Shown piece by piece: positions 35,597-44,426 of a stretch of DNA of 64,000 bases. The notes beneath the pieces are model-generated. The model saw only the letters and a list, made by a program, of their open reading frames with translations. It was not told where the DNA came from and did not search any database. How positions within the stretch are numbered: position 1 is the stretch's first letter; each line of letters opens with the position of its first letter. A program made the position numbers and the translations under genes. The stretch comes from Pandoraea pneumonica (GTDB lineage: Bacteria > Pseudomonadota > Gammaproteobacteria > Burkholderiales > Burkholderiaceae): positions 1,054,001 to 1,118,000 of the forward strand of contig NZ_CABPSK010000002.1 of the NCBI RefSeq assembly GCF_902459645.1. Reading direction: 5' to 3'.

Positions 35597-35642
35597 CGAC
35601 GACGCCTGCCGCCTCCCCTGTGGCGGCGTCGTCGGTCTTTTT
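35597..35642 (+). terminator. Terminator-like hairpin after the MHS transporter
   Basis: A GC-rich stem (CGACGACGCC pairing with GGCGTCGTCG, plus GCCGCC with GGCGGC) is followed by TCTTTTT. It lies between two rightward genes, so it may end or attenuate transcription into the deacylase. Confidence 0.6.
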
Positions 35643-35667
35643 CGGCATCCCTTTGTGGAGTTTTTTC

Positions 35668-36651
35668 ATGACCACGCTCGAAGCCATCCGCGCCGCTCTG
35701 CCGGCGTACCCCATCGAAGTCTCGTTCCCCGACATCACCCGCTGGCGCGAAGGCAACACCGGTATCGACTATCTGCACACGTTCGATAGCGGCAAGCCCG
35801 GCAAGCACGTGATGATTCTCGCGCTCACGCACGGCAACGAAGTGAGCGGTGCCATCGCCGTCGATACGCTGCTCGCCTCGGGCCTGCGCCCGGTCGAAGG
35901 CCGCCTGTCGCTGGGCTTCGGCAATATCGATGCCTACGAGCAGTTCAGCGCAGAGAACGCCGATGCAACGCGTTTTCTCGATGAAGACATGAACCGCGTT
36001 TGGACGCCGTCGGCGCTCGACGGCGAGCGTCAGAGCCGCGAGTTGGCACGTGCCCGCGCGATGCGTCCGTTTATCGATACCGTCGACCTGCTGCTCGACA
36101 TCCACTCGATGCACGAAGCGTCGGCACCGCTGATGATGACGGGCCCGCTGGAGAAGGCGATTGCCCTGGCTGCGGAACTCGGCACGCCGGAGCATGTGAT
36201 TATCGACAAGGGCCACGCCAACGGCACGCGCATGCGCGACTATGGCGGCTTTGGCGATGCGGCCAGCCCGAAGAACGCGCTGCTCATCGAAACCGGCCAG
36301 CATTTCGCCAAGAGCGCACGCGACGTGGCGCTCGACTCGGCCGCGCGTTTCCTGTTGCACGCGGGTGTCGTGGCAGAAGCCGACGTGGCCCCGTTCCTCA
36401 CGCAAGCCAAACCGGCCAAGCAGAAGTTTGTGGAAATCACGCAGCCGGTCGTCGCGCGCTCGATGGACTTCCGCTTCTCGCAGCCGTTCACGGGGCTGGA
36501 AGTGATCGAGAAGGCCGGTACCGAAATCGCCCGCGATGGCGATGAAGTCATCGTCACGCCGTACGACAACTGCGTGATCGTGCAGCCGTCGATGCGTCAC
36601 CTGGGTGTGAACGTCACGATGATGCGACTCGGCCGTCTGCTCGACCGTTAA
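35668..36651 (+). CDS. Succinylglutamate desuccinylase/aspartoacylase family protein
   Basis: Zn-dependent hydrolase (327 aa) of the M14-like AstE/ASPA family that removes an acyl group from an N-acyl amino acid or related amide. The metal ligands are visible: His55 and Glu58 in THGNEVSG and His146 in LLDIHSMH. The start at 35668 follows GGAG; the upstream frame (to 35512) lies inside the preceding gene. Paired with the MHS importer, it probably hydrolyses the imported compound. The exact substrate is not known. Confidence 0.85.
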   Translation: MTTLEAIRAALPAYPIEVSFPDITRWREGNTGIDYLHTFDSGKPGKHVMILALTHGNEVSGAIAVDTLLASGLRPVEGRLSLGFGNIDAYEQFSAENADATRFLDEDMNRVWTPSALDGERQSRELARARAMRPFIDTVDLLLDIHSMHEASAPLMMTGPLEKAIALAAELGTPEHVIIDKGHANGTRMRDYGGFGDAASPKNALLIETGQHFAKSARDVALDSAARFLLHAGVVAEADVAPFLTQAKPAKQKFVEITQPVVARSMDFRFSQPFTGLEVIEKAGTEIARDGDEVIVTPYDNCVIVQPSMRHLGVNVTMMRLGRLLDR

Positions 36652-36684
36652 GCTTGCAGCGTTCGGTGACGAACCGATGTGACG

Positions 36685-36712
36685 AAGGGCCAGCGATTCG
36701 CTGGCCCTTTTG
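36685..36712. terminator. Bidirectional rho-independent terminator
   Basis: AAGGGCCAGC (36685-36694), 5-base loop, GCTGGCCCTT (36700-36709), then more T. The A and T runs on either side serve both the deacylase (rightward) and the convergent GntP gene. Confidence 0.85.
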
Positions 36713-36733
36713 CTTTGCTTCCCGAGAATTCGA

Positions 36734-38182
36734 TCAGAACGACCCGACGAGCGAGCCGACCACAATCACCGCGACCAGCGCGATCAGTGCGCTCACGATG
36801 CTGGTCATCACGATGTCGAGATAGCTCTCGCGATGCGTGCTGCCGCACACGGCGAGAAGCGTGACCACGGCACCGTTGTGCGGCAGGCTGTCGAGCGTGC
36901 CCGACGCCATGACGGCGACGCGGTGCATGAGCGCCGGATCGATGCCGTGTTGCGCCGCGAGGCTCACATACGCCGGGCCGAGTGCGTCGAGCGCAATGGT
37001 CAGGCCGCCAGACGCCGAGCCGGTGATGGCGGCTAGCAAGTTCGCCGAGAGCGCAAGCGACACGAGCGGACCGCCGTCGATGGACAGGACCCAGTCGCGG
37101 ACCAACTCGAAGCCCGGCAAGGCGGCGATGACGCCGCCGTAGCCGACGAGGCTCGCCGTACACATGATCGGGAGGACAGAGGCGTTGGCACCGGCGTCCA
37201 TCGTCTTGCGCAGCGCAGGCAGGCGTCGCCACTGCAACACGATCAGCACGAGAATGGCGCTCGCCAGCGCGACGCACACGCCCCACACGCCAGCCACGCT
37301 CTGCAATGTGATGCCGCCCCATCGCGGTTCCGATAGAAAGCTGGCATCGAGGCGGGGGAACACCAGCACGTTCATCACGAAGTTGCCTGCGATGACGACC
37401 ACGAGCGGCAGCGCGGCGGTGAAAATGCCCGGTAGTGCATCGCTGCGATGCCCTTGCTCGATTTCCGCCGGATCGAACTCGCGGGCGACGCTAGCGCGCT
37501 CGCGCACGACGGTGGGGTCGGCGCGCTTATCCCACACCTCGTCGTCGGCATAGCCATGACCCGCGCGGCGCGCCTGCGACTCGCGCCACGTCAGCCACCA
37601 CAGGCCGACAGCCAGCATGATGGCCGAGGCCATCAATCCGAGCCCAGGCGCAGCGAATGGGGTCGTGCCGAAGAACGGCATCGGAATGGCGTTCTGTATG
37701 GCGGGGGTGCCCGGCATGGCGGACATGGTGAAAGTCGAGGTGCCTAAGGCAATGGCCGCAGGCATCAATCGCACCGGAATGTTGGCCTCGCGAAAGAGCG
37801 CGTGTGCCATCGGCGCCAGCACGAAGAACGCCACGAAGAGGCTCACTCCGCCGTAGGTGACGAGGGCCCCGCCGAGGACCACGGCGAACATCGCGCGCCG
37901 TGCGCCCAACTTATCGGTGAGAAAGGCCGCAATGGCGCGCACCGCACCGCTGTCTTCCATCAACTTGCCGAAGAGTGCCCCGAGCAGAAACAGCGGGAAG
38001 AACTGCGCGATGAAGCGCGCTGCGTTCTGCATGAACGTTTGGGTCCAGTGTGCGAGCACGGGTTCGCCCGAGAGCGCTGCGGCAAGCATGGCAGCCGCGG
38101 GTGCCAGCAGCAACACGCTCCAGCCGCGATAGGCCAGCCAAACGAGCAGGACCAGACCGATGAGAATGCCGGCGAGCTCCAT
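36734..38182 (-). CDS. GntP-family permease
   Basis: Inner-membrane transporter of 482 aa with about 12 hydrophobic segments, from the gluconate:H+ symporter (GntP) family. Characteristic pieces are FFPLFLLGALFGKLMEDSG, GGVSLFVAFFVLAPMA and the C-terminal GTLDSLPHNGAVVTLL. Homologues carry gluconate, other sugar acids or hydroxybutyrate. The ATG at 38182 directly abuts the stop of the upstream patatin gene, so the two are co-translated. The substrate is not determined by context; a lipid- or polyester-derived hydroxyacid would fit the patatin partner. Confidence 0.88.
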   Translation of the reverse strand: MELAGILIGLVLLVWLAYRGWSVLLLAPAAAMLAAALSGEPVLAHWTQTFMQNAARFIAQFFPLFLLGALFGKLMEDSGAVRAIAAFLTDKLGARRAMFAVVLGGALVTYGGVSLFVAFFVLAPMAHALFREANIPVRLMPAAIALGTSTFTMSAMPGTPAIQNAIPMPFFGTTPFAAPGLGLMASAIMLAVGLWWLTWRESQARRAGHGYADDEVWDKRADPTVVRERASVAREFDPAEIEQGHRSDALPGIFTAALPLVVVIAGNFVMNVLVFPRLDASFLSEPRWGGITLQSVAGVWGVCVALASAILVLIVLQWRRLPALRKTMDAGANASVLPIMCTASLVGYGGVIAALPGFELVRDWVLSIDGGPLVSLALSANLLAAITGSASGGLTIALDALGPAYVSLAAQHGIDPALMHRVAVMASGTLDSLPHNGAVVTLLAVCGSTHRESYLDIVMTSIVSALIALVAVIVVGSLVGSF

Positions 38183-39235
38183 TCAGATCGACTCCATGAG
38201 CGTGTCGAGATCGAGCGACGAGCGTTGCCCGAGGTCGGTGCCGTGTTGATCGAGGAAGGCCTCGGCGCAACGACGGCCCTCGTCGCGAAGCATGACGAGA
38301 AAGTCCCATTCGGCAGAGAGCTTGGACGAGTAGCCGAGCGTGGTCATCATGTCGCTCGCAATTCGGTGAATGCGCATCTGCGCCCAGCGGCGGCCCTCTG
38401 CGGTGCCCGCGTCGACCACTTGGCGTAACACGGCGATCATGCGTAACTCTTTGAGCAACGTGGCGTTGAAGGAGACTTCGTTCACGCGGTTGAGAATCTC
38501 GCGTGCGGAGCGGGGCACTTCCGCACGCTCGACAGGATTGACCTGCACGAGGATGGTGTCGCGCGAGACGGTTTCGCGCACAAGCGGCGTAATGGTCGGA
38601 TTCCCGGCATAACCGCCGTCCCAATACGGCTCGCCGTCGATCTCGATGGCGCGGTAGAGCATGGGCAGGCAGGCGGAGGCGAGCAACACGTCGGAGGTGA
38701 TCTCCGCGTTACGAAAAACACGTCCGCGTCCGGTGCGCACGTTGGTTGCCGTGATGAACAGCTGGATCGGACACTCGGCAATTGCGTCGAAGTCGATGTG
38801 ATCGGCCAGCAGACGCCGCAGCGGGTTGTATTCCAACGGGGCGAGGTCGTAGGGCGACACGACGCGTGCCGCCAGATCGAAGAGCACGAAGAACGGCGAA
38901 TTGTCGAGCGACCAGCGCCCAAGCACGACGTCGAGCGGCGTGCGGCGCAGTGGACTGAAACGGCCAGCGTGCGACACGTCGCGCCAGAATTGCTCAAGTG
39001 CGCCACGCGCGGCGTCGGGGCCGCCGCGCACGAAGCCCGAGGCAAGCACAGCCGCGTTCATCGCACCGGCTGAGGTGCCGGAAATGCCTTCAATGCGTAG
39101 GGTTGGGGTGTGGGTGGTCTCTTCGAGCAGGCGATCGAGAACGCCCCAAGTGAATGCGCCGTGCGCGCCACCGCCTTGCAGGGCAAGGTCGATGGGCAGG
39201 GGCGACGGGGTACTGGCTCGTGATGCGCGTGGCAT
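38183..39235 (-). CDS. Patatin-like phospholipase
   Basis: Lipolytic acyl hydrolase of 350 aa. The oxyanion GGGAHG (residues 21-26), the nucleophile motif GTSAG (Ser55) and the catalytic-dyad Asp in WDGGYAGN are all present, so the enzyme should be active. A DUF3734-type C-terminal part follows. I start at 39235 (MPRASRAST), which has GAGGG upstream. It has no signal peptide. It is translationally coupled to the GntP-type permease. Confidence 0.9.
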   Translation of the reverse strand: MPRASRASTPSPLPIDLALQGGGAHGAFTWGVLDRLLEETTHTPTLRIEGISGTSAGAMNAAVLASGFVRGGPDAARGALEQFWRDVSHAGRFSPLRRTPLDVVLGRWSLDNSPFFVLFDLAARVVSPYDLAPLEYNPLRRLLADHIDFDAIAECPIQLFITATNVRTGRGRVFRNAEITSDVLLASACLPMLYRAIEIDGEPYWDGGYAGNPTITPLVRETVSRDTILVQVNPVERAEVPRSAREILNRVNEVSFNATLLKELRMIAVLRQVVDAGTAEGRRWAQMRIHRIASDMMTTLGYSSKLSAEWDFLVMLRDEGRRCAEAFLDQHGTDLGQRSSLDLDTLMESI

Positions 39236-39462
39236 GATCCCTCGGCGATGCGGCACTGCGCCGATCGGCACCGGCCGCGTGGTTCGGAACGAGAGTACGG
39301 TTGCAGCCGCTACGTTGTTTGCGGTGCAACAAAGCCACTGTCTCAGATAACTGTGAAATCGGCAACCGTCGGTGGGGCGATGATCGGAAGCGTTGGCGGC
39401 GAACGCCTACGCGCGGGAGGGGGCGTGGTGCCGTGACGGGCCGAGGTGCGGCGGCAGCAGGG

Positions 39463-39843
39463 TTAAACCTCGTCGGGCTGCGTCGGTTTGCCGCGTCGCA
39501 GGCTCAATTGGGCCAGTACGTCGGCATGCTGGTTGCCCCAGCGGTAAAGCATCTCGATGGGCTCGATGAATAGCTCGCCCAGCGGCGTGAGCGAGTATTC
39601 CACCTTGGGCGGCACCACGGCGTACACCTCGCGGTGGATGAGCCCGTCGCGCTCCAGTTCGCGCAAAGTCTGCGTGAGCATCTTCTTGGAAATGCCAGGC
39701 AGGCGGCGCTGCAACTCGCCCGTGCGAGTGGTGCCGCACTGCAACGCGTACAGCACCATGCTCGTCCACTTGACGCTGAACAACTCCAGCACGCGGCGCG
39801 GGACGCAGGTTTCTTCGAAAACGAAGGGTTCGGACTTGCCCAT
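39463..39843 (-). CDS. HxlR-family transcriptional regulator
   Basis: Small winged-helix repressor or activator (126 aa). The HxlR domain is clear: VLELFSVKWTSMVLYAL, GELQRRLPGISKKMLTQTLREL and the wing PPKVEYSLTPLG. The frame stays open up to 40128, but MGKSEPF at 39843 gives the family length. Cys13 in the N-terminal arm (EETCVPRR) is where HxlR members such as YodB and HypR have a redox-sensing Cys. It is divergent from the LLM oxidoreductase and probably controls it. Confidence 0.9.
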   Translation of the reverse strand: MGKSEPFVFEETCVPRRVLELFSVKWTSMVLYALQCGTTRTGELQRRLPGISKKMLTQTLRELERDGLIHREVYAVVPPKVEYSLTPLGELFIEPIEMLYRWGNQHADVLAQLSLRRGKPTQPDEV

Positions 39844-39902
39844 GGTAACCAAATGGTGACTATTCAACTGAAAGGTGCCTACTGGGGATTTTGGCCCTTC
39901 GT

Positions 39903-39925
39903 CACTATACTTTGAGCCGATAGTG
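39903..39925. promoter_or_regulatory. Candidate HxlR operator
   Basis: Inverted repeat CACTAT-N11-ATAGTG in the 157-bp divergent region. HxlR proteins bind such dyads; its placement about 75 bp from the oxidoreductase start fits a regulatory site. Confidence 0.45.
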
Positions 39926-40000
39926 CGTGTCACCCGATGCGACAAGCCGTGCGTGTTGCCGGTTGCGTTTATCGGACACGTCACGTGAATGGAGACCCCC

Positions 40001-41002
40001 ATGAGCAGTTTGTCGAAAACGGCCCTCTCGATGCTGGATCTGGTGCCGGTGCGTGCCGGCGGCACGGTGGCCGAAGCCCTGAAGCAATCTACCGAATTGG
40101 CGCAGCATGTGGAGCGGTTGGGTTTCAACCGGTTCTGGCTGGCCGAGCATCACAACATGGACGGCATCGCCAGTTCAGCGACGGCTTTGCTGATCGGCCA
40201 TGTCGCTGGCAAGACGTCGCGTATTCGCGTGGGCTCGGGCGGCATCATGCTGCCGAATCACCCGCCGATGGTCGTGGCCGAGAACTTCGGCACGCTCGCC
40301 GCGCTGTATCCGGGCCGTATCGATCTGGGCCTGGGCCGCGCCCCGGGCGCCGATCAGGCGACCATGCGTGCCTTGCGCCGTGACCGCTTGTCGAACGGTG
40401 ACGATTTCCCCGAGCAAGTCGCAGAATTGCGCGCACTGCTTGCGCCCGCGCAACCGGGGCAGCGGCTTGTCGCGACACCCGGTGCGGGGAGCGATATTCC
40501 CGTGTGGCTGTTGGGCTCGTCGCTGTTCTCGGCACAGCTTGCCGCGCATTTGGGCCTGCCGTACGCGTTTGCATCGCACTTTGCGCCGCGCTTCCTGTTC
40601 GATGCGCTGCGGATGTATCGCGAACTGTTCCGCCCGTCGGCAGTGCTCGATAAGCCGTACGTGATGATCGGCGCACCCGTGGTGGCCGCGCCGACGGATG
40701 AAGAAGCGGCGTTCCTCTCAACCTCTGCGCAGCAGAAGATTTTGGCGCTCATGCGCGGGCAGAGCTTGAAGCTACAACCGCCGGTGAACGACATGGACGC
40801 CCGTTGGGACCCGGCCGAGCAACATTCGGTGGAGGCCTTCCTTGGCGTGTCGGTGGTCGGTGGCCCCGAGCGCGTGAAGGCTGGGCTCACCGAGTTGGTC
40901 GAACGCACGCAAGCCGACGAGCTCATGCTCGTCACCGATGTCTACGATCCGGCCTTGCGCCTGCGCTCGTGCGACATCGTGGCGTCGGTCTGGAAGTCGT
41001 GA
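40001..41002 (+). CDS. LLM-class flavin-dependent oxidoreductase
   Basis: Luciferase-like monooxygenase family enzyme (333 aa), TIM-barrel, FMN-dependent. Typical segments are [34 protein letters not shown] and [12 protein letters not shown], close to the MsnO8/YhbW subgroup. I start at 40001 because GGAG precedes it; an ATG 12 bp earlier is less well placed. It is divergent from an HxlR-type regulator, a common redox- or electrophile-responsive pairing. The substrate is unknown. Confidence 0.9.
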   Translation: MSSLSKTALSMLDLVPVRAGGTVAEALKQSTELAQHVERLGFNRFWLAEHHNMDGIASSATALLIGHVAGKTSRIRVGSGGIMLPNHPPMVVAENFGTLAALYPGRIDLGLGRAPGADQATMRALRRDRLSNGDDFPEQVAELRALLAPAQPGQRLVATPGAGSDIPVWLLGSSLFSAQLAAHLGLPYAFASHFAPRFLFDALRMYRELFRPSAVLDKPYVMIGAPVVAAPTDEEAAFLSTSAQQKILALMRGQSLKLQPPVNDMDARWDPAEQHSVEAFLGVSVVGGPERVKAGLTELVERTQADELMLVTDVYDPALRLRSCDIVASVWKS

Positions 41003-41026
41003 TGGTGTGAAGGCGGCCTGATTCGT

Positions 41027-42295
41027 CTAGCGGAAGCGCCCAATCGAGAAGGGGGAGAGGTCGAGCATCGGCCGCTCTCCCGCGACGAGCGCCGCTACGG
41101 TGCGACCGGTCGATGCGGCCGCCGTCAGGCCGACGTGGCCATGTCCGAAGGCATAGAACGCATTCGGCACTTTCGACGCGGCACCCAGCACAGGCAGAGA
41201 GTCGGGCGTGCTGGGCCGGAAACCCTGCCAACGCGCGCCATCGACCGATTGCGTCGATTTTTCTCCCGCGACCGCCCCCGGAAACATCTTGTGCAACTGG
41301 CGCAGCAACAGGTCGGCTCGACACCAGTTCGGCGGTGCTTGCAGGCCCGCCAGTTCCACTGTCCCCGCTCCCCGCAAACGACCGTTCATCGGCGTGGCAA
41401 AGAGTTTGCCTTCTGCCCACATGACGGGACGCGTCGGCATTTCGGCCGGTGCCGGTATCTCCACGTGATAGCCGCGCTCGGTGTCGAACACGATGCTGTC
41501 GCCCAACTGCCGGACAAACGGGGCAGACCACGCGCCCGCTGCCACCACGACGGCGCGGGCTTCCTCGCGACCCGCTGCGGTGTGCACCGCGACCACCTGG
41601 GCACCGTTGGTCTCGATGGCCGTAGCGGCCGTGTCGACAATGCGCCCGCCGCGTGCAACGACTTGCGCCGTCAGCCGCGCCAGCAAGGCACCCGGGTCCA
41701 ACGTGTGGCCCGTTTCGCTGATATAGCGCGCACCGACGAAATCGCTCGACAGCGTGGGTTCAAAGTCACGCAGCGCAGCGCCATCGAGCGTCTCGATTTG
41801 CACGCCGTTCTCACGACGAAGCGCCATGCCGCCTTCGTCGCCCTGCATGCCGCTCTCGCTCGAGTAGGCAATGAGATAGCCGCGCCGCGTCACGAGATCG
41901 TTCGCGTCGGCATCGTCTAACAGGGGTTGATAAGCATCGAGCGCGGGGCCGAGCAACGCGCGTAATGCGCGCGCTTGTGCGCTTACCCGTGCGGGCTGGC
42001 TGGCGGCGACAAATCGCGTCAGCCACGGGACCATGCGCGGAAGATAGGACCAACGCAACACCAGCGGTCCATCCGGTTGCAGCAGCCAGCCGGGCACTTG
42101 CCAGAGCACGCCGGGCATGGCGATGGGAACGACGGAGGAGCCGTTGATACAGCCAGCATTCCCCAGCGACGCCGCTTGCCGCGCCGACTGCCGATCGACA
42201 ATCACTACAGGCAGGCCAGCACGTTGAAGATAGGCGGCGGTACACACGCCGACCAGGCCGCCGCCGATGACGACAACCGGACGTGAATCGTTCAT
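41027..42295 (-). CDS. FAD-dependent D-amino-acid dehydrogenase-like protein
   Basis: Oxidoreductase of 422 aa in the DadA/DAO family. The N-terminal FAD motif VVVIGGGLVGVCTAAYL and the C-terminal FAD segment FYAFGHGHVGLTAAASTGR are both typical of the DadA small subunit. I start at 42295 (MNDSRPVVV), which starts at the FAD strand; the frame continues 78 bp further. It would deaminate a D-amino acid (or imino acid) to a ketoacid, passing electrons to the respiratory chain. It appears monocistronic. Confidence 0.88.
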   Translation of the reverse strand: MNDSRPVVVIGGGLVGVCTAAYLQRAGLPVVIVDRQSARQAASLGNAGCINGSSVVPIAMPGVLWQVPGWLLQPDGPLVLRWSYLPRMVPWLTRFVAASQPARVSAQARALRALLGPALDAYQPLLDDADANDLVTRRGYLIAYSSESGMQGDEGGMALRRENGVQIETLDGAALRDFEPTLSSDFVGARYISETGHTLDPGALLARLTAQVVARGGRIVDTAATAIETNGAQVVAVHTAAGREEARAVVVAAGAWSAPFVRQLGDSIVFDTERGYHVEIPAPAEMPTRPVMWAEGKLFATPMNGRLRGAGTVELAGLQAPPNWCRADLLLRQLHKMFPGAVAGEKSTQSVDGARWQGFRPSTPDSLPVLGAASKVPNAFYAFGHGHVGLTAAASTGRTVAALVAGERPMLDLSPFSIGRFR

Positions 42296-42389
42296 GAAGC
42301 AGTCCTGCGAATATGCGAAAGCGCGAAAGCGGCTAGTGTACTGCGCCGGGCAGAAGCGCCCGGCGTTCGTCAAAAATAGCGCAGACCCC

Positions 42390-43223
42390 TCAGATCATTT
42401 CGAGCGGGCGCTTGCGCGACGGTGCTTCGAAATGGTGGTCGAGGGCAGAGAGCTCGTCGGGGCTGAGCACGATGTCGTGCGCGGCACGATTGGCGGTGAC
42501 GTGCGCTTCGGAGCTTGCCTTGGGAATGGCAATGACGCCCGGGCGATGCAACACCCACGCCAACGCGACCTGTAGCGGCGTGACGTTTCTCGTGCGGGCG
42601 ATATCGCCAAGAATGCCGCTGGTCGGTAAGCGCCCCTGCTCGATGGGCGAATACGCCATTACCGGCAGGCCGCGTTCGGCTAGCCACGGCAGCAGGTCGT
42701 ACTCCGGCACGCGTCGCGATAGGTTGTACAGCACTTGATTCGTCACGCAGGCATCGCCGCCGGGCGCATCGAACAGTTCGTCCATGTCGTCGGTGTCGAA
42801 GTTGCTCACGCCCCAATGGCGAATCTTGCCGGCGGCGCGTAACGCCTCGAAGCCTTCGATGGTGTCTTCGAGCGGCACTGTCCCGCGCCAATGCAGCAGA
42901 TAGAGATCGAGGCGATCCGTGCGCAAGCGCTCGAGACTACGCTCGCATGCCTCGACGACGCCGCGCCGCGAGGCATTGTGCGGATAAACCTTACTCACGA
43001 GGAAGACCTGATCGCGAAGGCCGTCAAGCGCTTCGCCGACCAGCCGTTCGGTGGCACCTTCGCCATACATCTCGGCCGTGTCGACAAGCGTCATGCCCAG
43101 CGAGACGCCGTGACGCAGTGCCGCAATTTCCTCGCGCCGACGCTCCGGCTTTTCACCCATCATCCAGGTGCCCTGGCCCAGCACGGGCACCGCCTCTCCG
43201 TTTGGCAACGAGACCGTTCGCAT
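42390..43223 (-). CDS. Aldo/keto reductase
   Basis: NADPH-dependent TIM-barrel reductase of 277 aa. The catalytic set is visible: Asp in VDTAEMYGEG with its Tyr, Lys in FLVSKVYPHNAS and His in DLYLLHWRG. The C-terminal cofactor segment AIPKAS is present. The ATG at 43223 follows GGAGGACACAAC. It belongs to the YtbE/YeaE-like branch. The substrate is probably a small carbonyl such as methylglyoxal, which is family inference. Confidence 0.9.
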   Translation of the reverse strand: MRTVSLPNGEAVPVLGQGTWMMGEKPERRREEIAALRHGVSLGMTLVDTAEMYGEGATERLVGEALDGLRDQVFLVSKVYPHNASRRGVVEACERSLERLRTDRLDLYLLHWRGTVPLEDTIEGFEALRAAGKIRHWGVSNFDTDDMDELFDAPGGDACVTNQVLYNLSRRVPEYDLLPWLAERGLPVMAYSPIEQGRLPTSGILGDIARTRNVTPLQVALAWVLHRPGVIAIPKASSEAHVTANRAAHDIVLSPDELSALDHHFEAPSRKRPLEMI

Positions 43224-43537
43224 GTTGTGTCCTCCATGGTTTTGATGGGCATTATCGACCCGGAGGTCGAGCCCTGACCAGCGCAATGAGGGGTTGGCGC
43301 AACACTTTGCGGCGGCGTCCGATCGTTTTGTTCAGATATGTCTGAAGCACGATCGAGAATTCGCCGCTATTCCCTTCGGGCGCGATTTTTCTCGGATAGT
43401 TCACACACCTTTGGCAATGTCCTAGCGATAGGCTTGCCTCACCGATGTGCGCAGCGAATGTTGCTACGCAGCGAGACGGCTCGGGAGTGGTGTTGGCTGT
43501 GCATGTCGGACCGGAAAGTCGGACAGCGGATCGCTTC

Positions 43538-43563
43538 AAAAAAGAAAGCCCCGCGAGCGGGGC
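43538..43563 (-). terminator. Rho-independent terminator, minus strand
   Basis: Stem GCCCCGC/GCGGGGC (7 bp) with a 2-base apical gap, followed leftward on the minus strand by TTTCTTTTTT. The nearest annotated minus-strand gene to its right is far away, which is why a small RNA is proposed. Confidence 0.75.
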
Positions 43564-43690
43564 TTAAGGCCGGCCGTGTGAGGGCCGGCCAAGGAGGTTC
43601 ATTCGGTATGACCGGGCAATGTTGACAATGTGGACGTCTGGCCCGGTCGAGCGACATGCGAGGCGTATTTTCGGCATGGATTGCCCGTCG
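43538..43690 (-). ncRNA. Candidate small RNA with anti-Shine-Dalgarno linker
   Basis: In the 585-bp gap 43224-43808 the minus strand shows three perfect hairpins in a row: GACCGGGC with GCCCGGTC (43648-43641 and 43617-43610), GGCCGGCC with GGCCGGCC (43590-43583 and 43575-43568), and GCCCCGC with GCGGGGC (43563-43548) followed by TTTCTTTTTT. The single-stranded linker between the first two contains AACCTCCTT, complementary to a consensus ribosome-binding site. A -35-like TTGTTA and an A/T-rich -10 region lie upstream, so the transcript would be about 150 nt. Terminator and hairpins are seen; being an expressed sRNA is inference. Confidence 0.45.
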
Positions 43691-43808
43691 GTGTGGAGGA
43701 GGATTCTTAATCTGGATCAGAAACTTGAAGTAACAATTGCGCCCTTTTCGCGTAACAGGTGCAAAGTGATAATGATTTCGCCGTACTCAGAAGAGGAGTC
43801 CCCCGAAG

Positions 43809-44390
43809 ATGGATAAAGCGATCAAATCCGATCCGGCTCGCCGTTCGCTCGCCGCGCTCACGCCGTTGGAGCGCTATACGCCGCCCGCTATTTTTTTTCA
43901 TTGGGCGGTTGCGCTGCTGATCGTGATTGCCTATGCCGCTGTGATTACGAAAGGCTACTTGCCGCGCGGCAGTGCGCCGCGCGCGCTGTCGATGGTGATT
44001 CACGAGTGGGCGGGGGTCTTGGCATTGGTGCTGGCGGTGCCGCGCCTGCTGTGGCGTGTTGTGAAGGGCGCGCCGCCTGCGCCGCCCGATCAGGCGTGGT
44101 TCGTGAGAACGGGGTCGTCGCTGGTGCACCTGCTGCTATACGTGTTCATGTTCGCGCAGCCGGTGCTGGGCTACCTGACGCTGAACGCCGGTGGTCACGT
44201 GCTCACGATTCCGGGGCTCGATATTGCACTGCCGCAGTTCATTGGACAAGATGACGCGACGCGCCGCTCGATCAAGGACATTCACGAGACGATCGGCAAC
44301 GCGTTCTACTGGGTCATTGGTCTGCACGCGCTCGCCGCGCTCTGGCATCACTATTTCCGTCGAGACGACACGCTGCGGCGCATGATGTGA
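43809..44390 (+). CDS. Cytochrome b561 family protein
   Basis: Diheme membrane cytochrome (193 aa) with four hydrophobic helices. Candidate heme ligands are the His in FFHWAVALL, VIHEWAG, SLVHLLLYVF and GLHALAALWHHYF. It would pass electrons between quinol and a periplasmic acceptor (CybB type). It converges on the TonB receptor gene; the neighbourhood is metal-related. Confidence 0.9.
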   Translation: MDKAIKSDPARRSLAALTPLERYTPPAIFFHWAVALLIVIAYAAVITKGYLPRGSAPRALSMVIHEWAGVLALVLAVPRLLWRVVKGAPPAPPDQAWFVRTGSSLVHLLLYVFMFAQPVLGYLTLNAGGHVLTIPGLDIALPQFIGQDDATRRSIKDIHETIGNAFYWVIGLHALAALWHHYFRRDDTLRRMM

Positions 44391-44426
44391 GCCGCAGCGT
44401 GTCTGTCCCGGCAGGACGTCAGCGCA

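Noticed and set aside
38183-39235. Frameshift or fusion between GntP permease and patatin
   Set aside because: The stop and start codons simply abut; both proteins have full family length.
43609-43626. Mini-gene ATG ACC GGG CAA TGT TGA after AAGGAGGTT on the plus strand
   Set aside because: Only five codons; the AAGGAGGTT is better explained as the complement of the sRNA linker.
43439-43657. 72-codon frame on the minus strand over the sRNA region
   Set aside because: It would run through the terminator hairpin and its U-run, and the composition is not protein-like.
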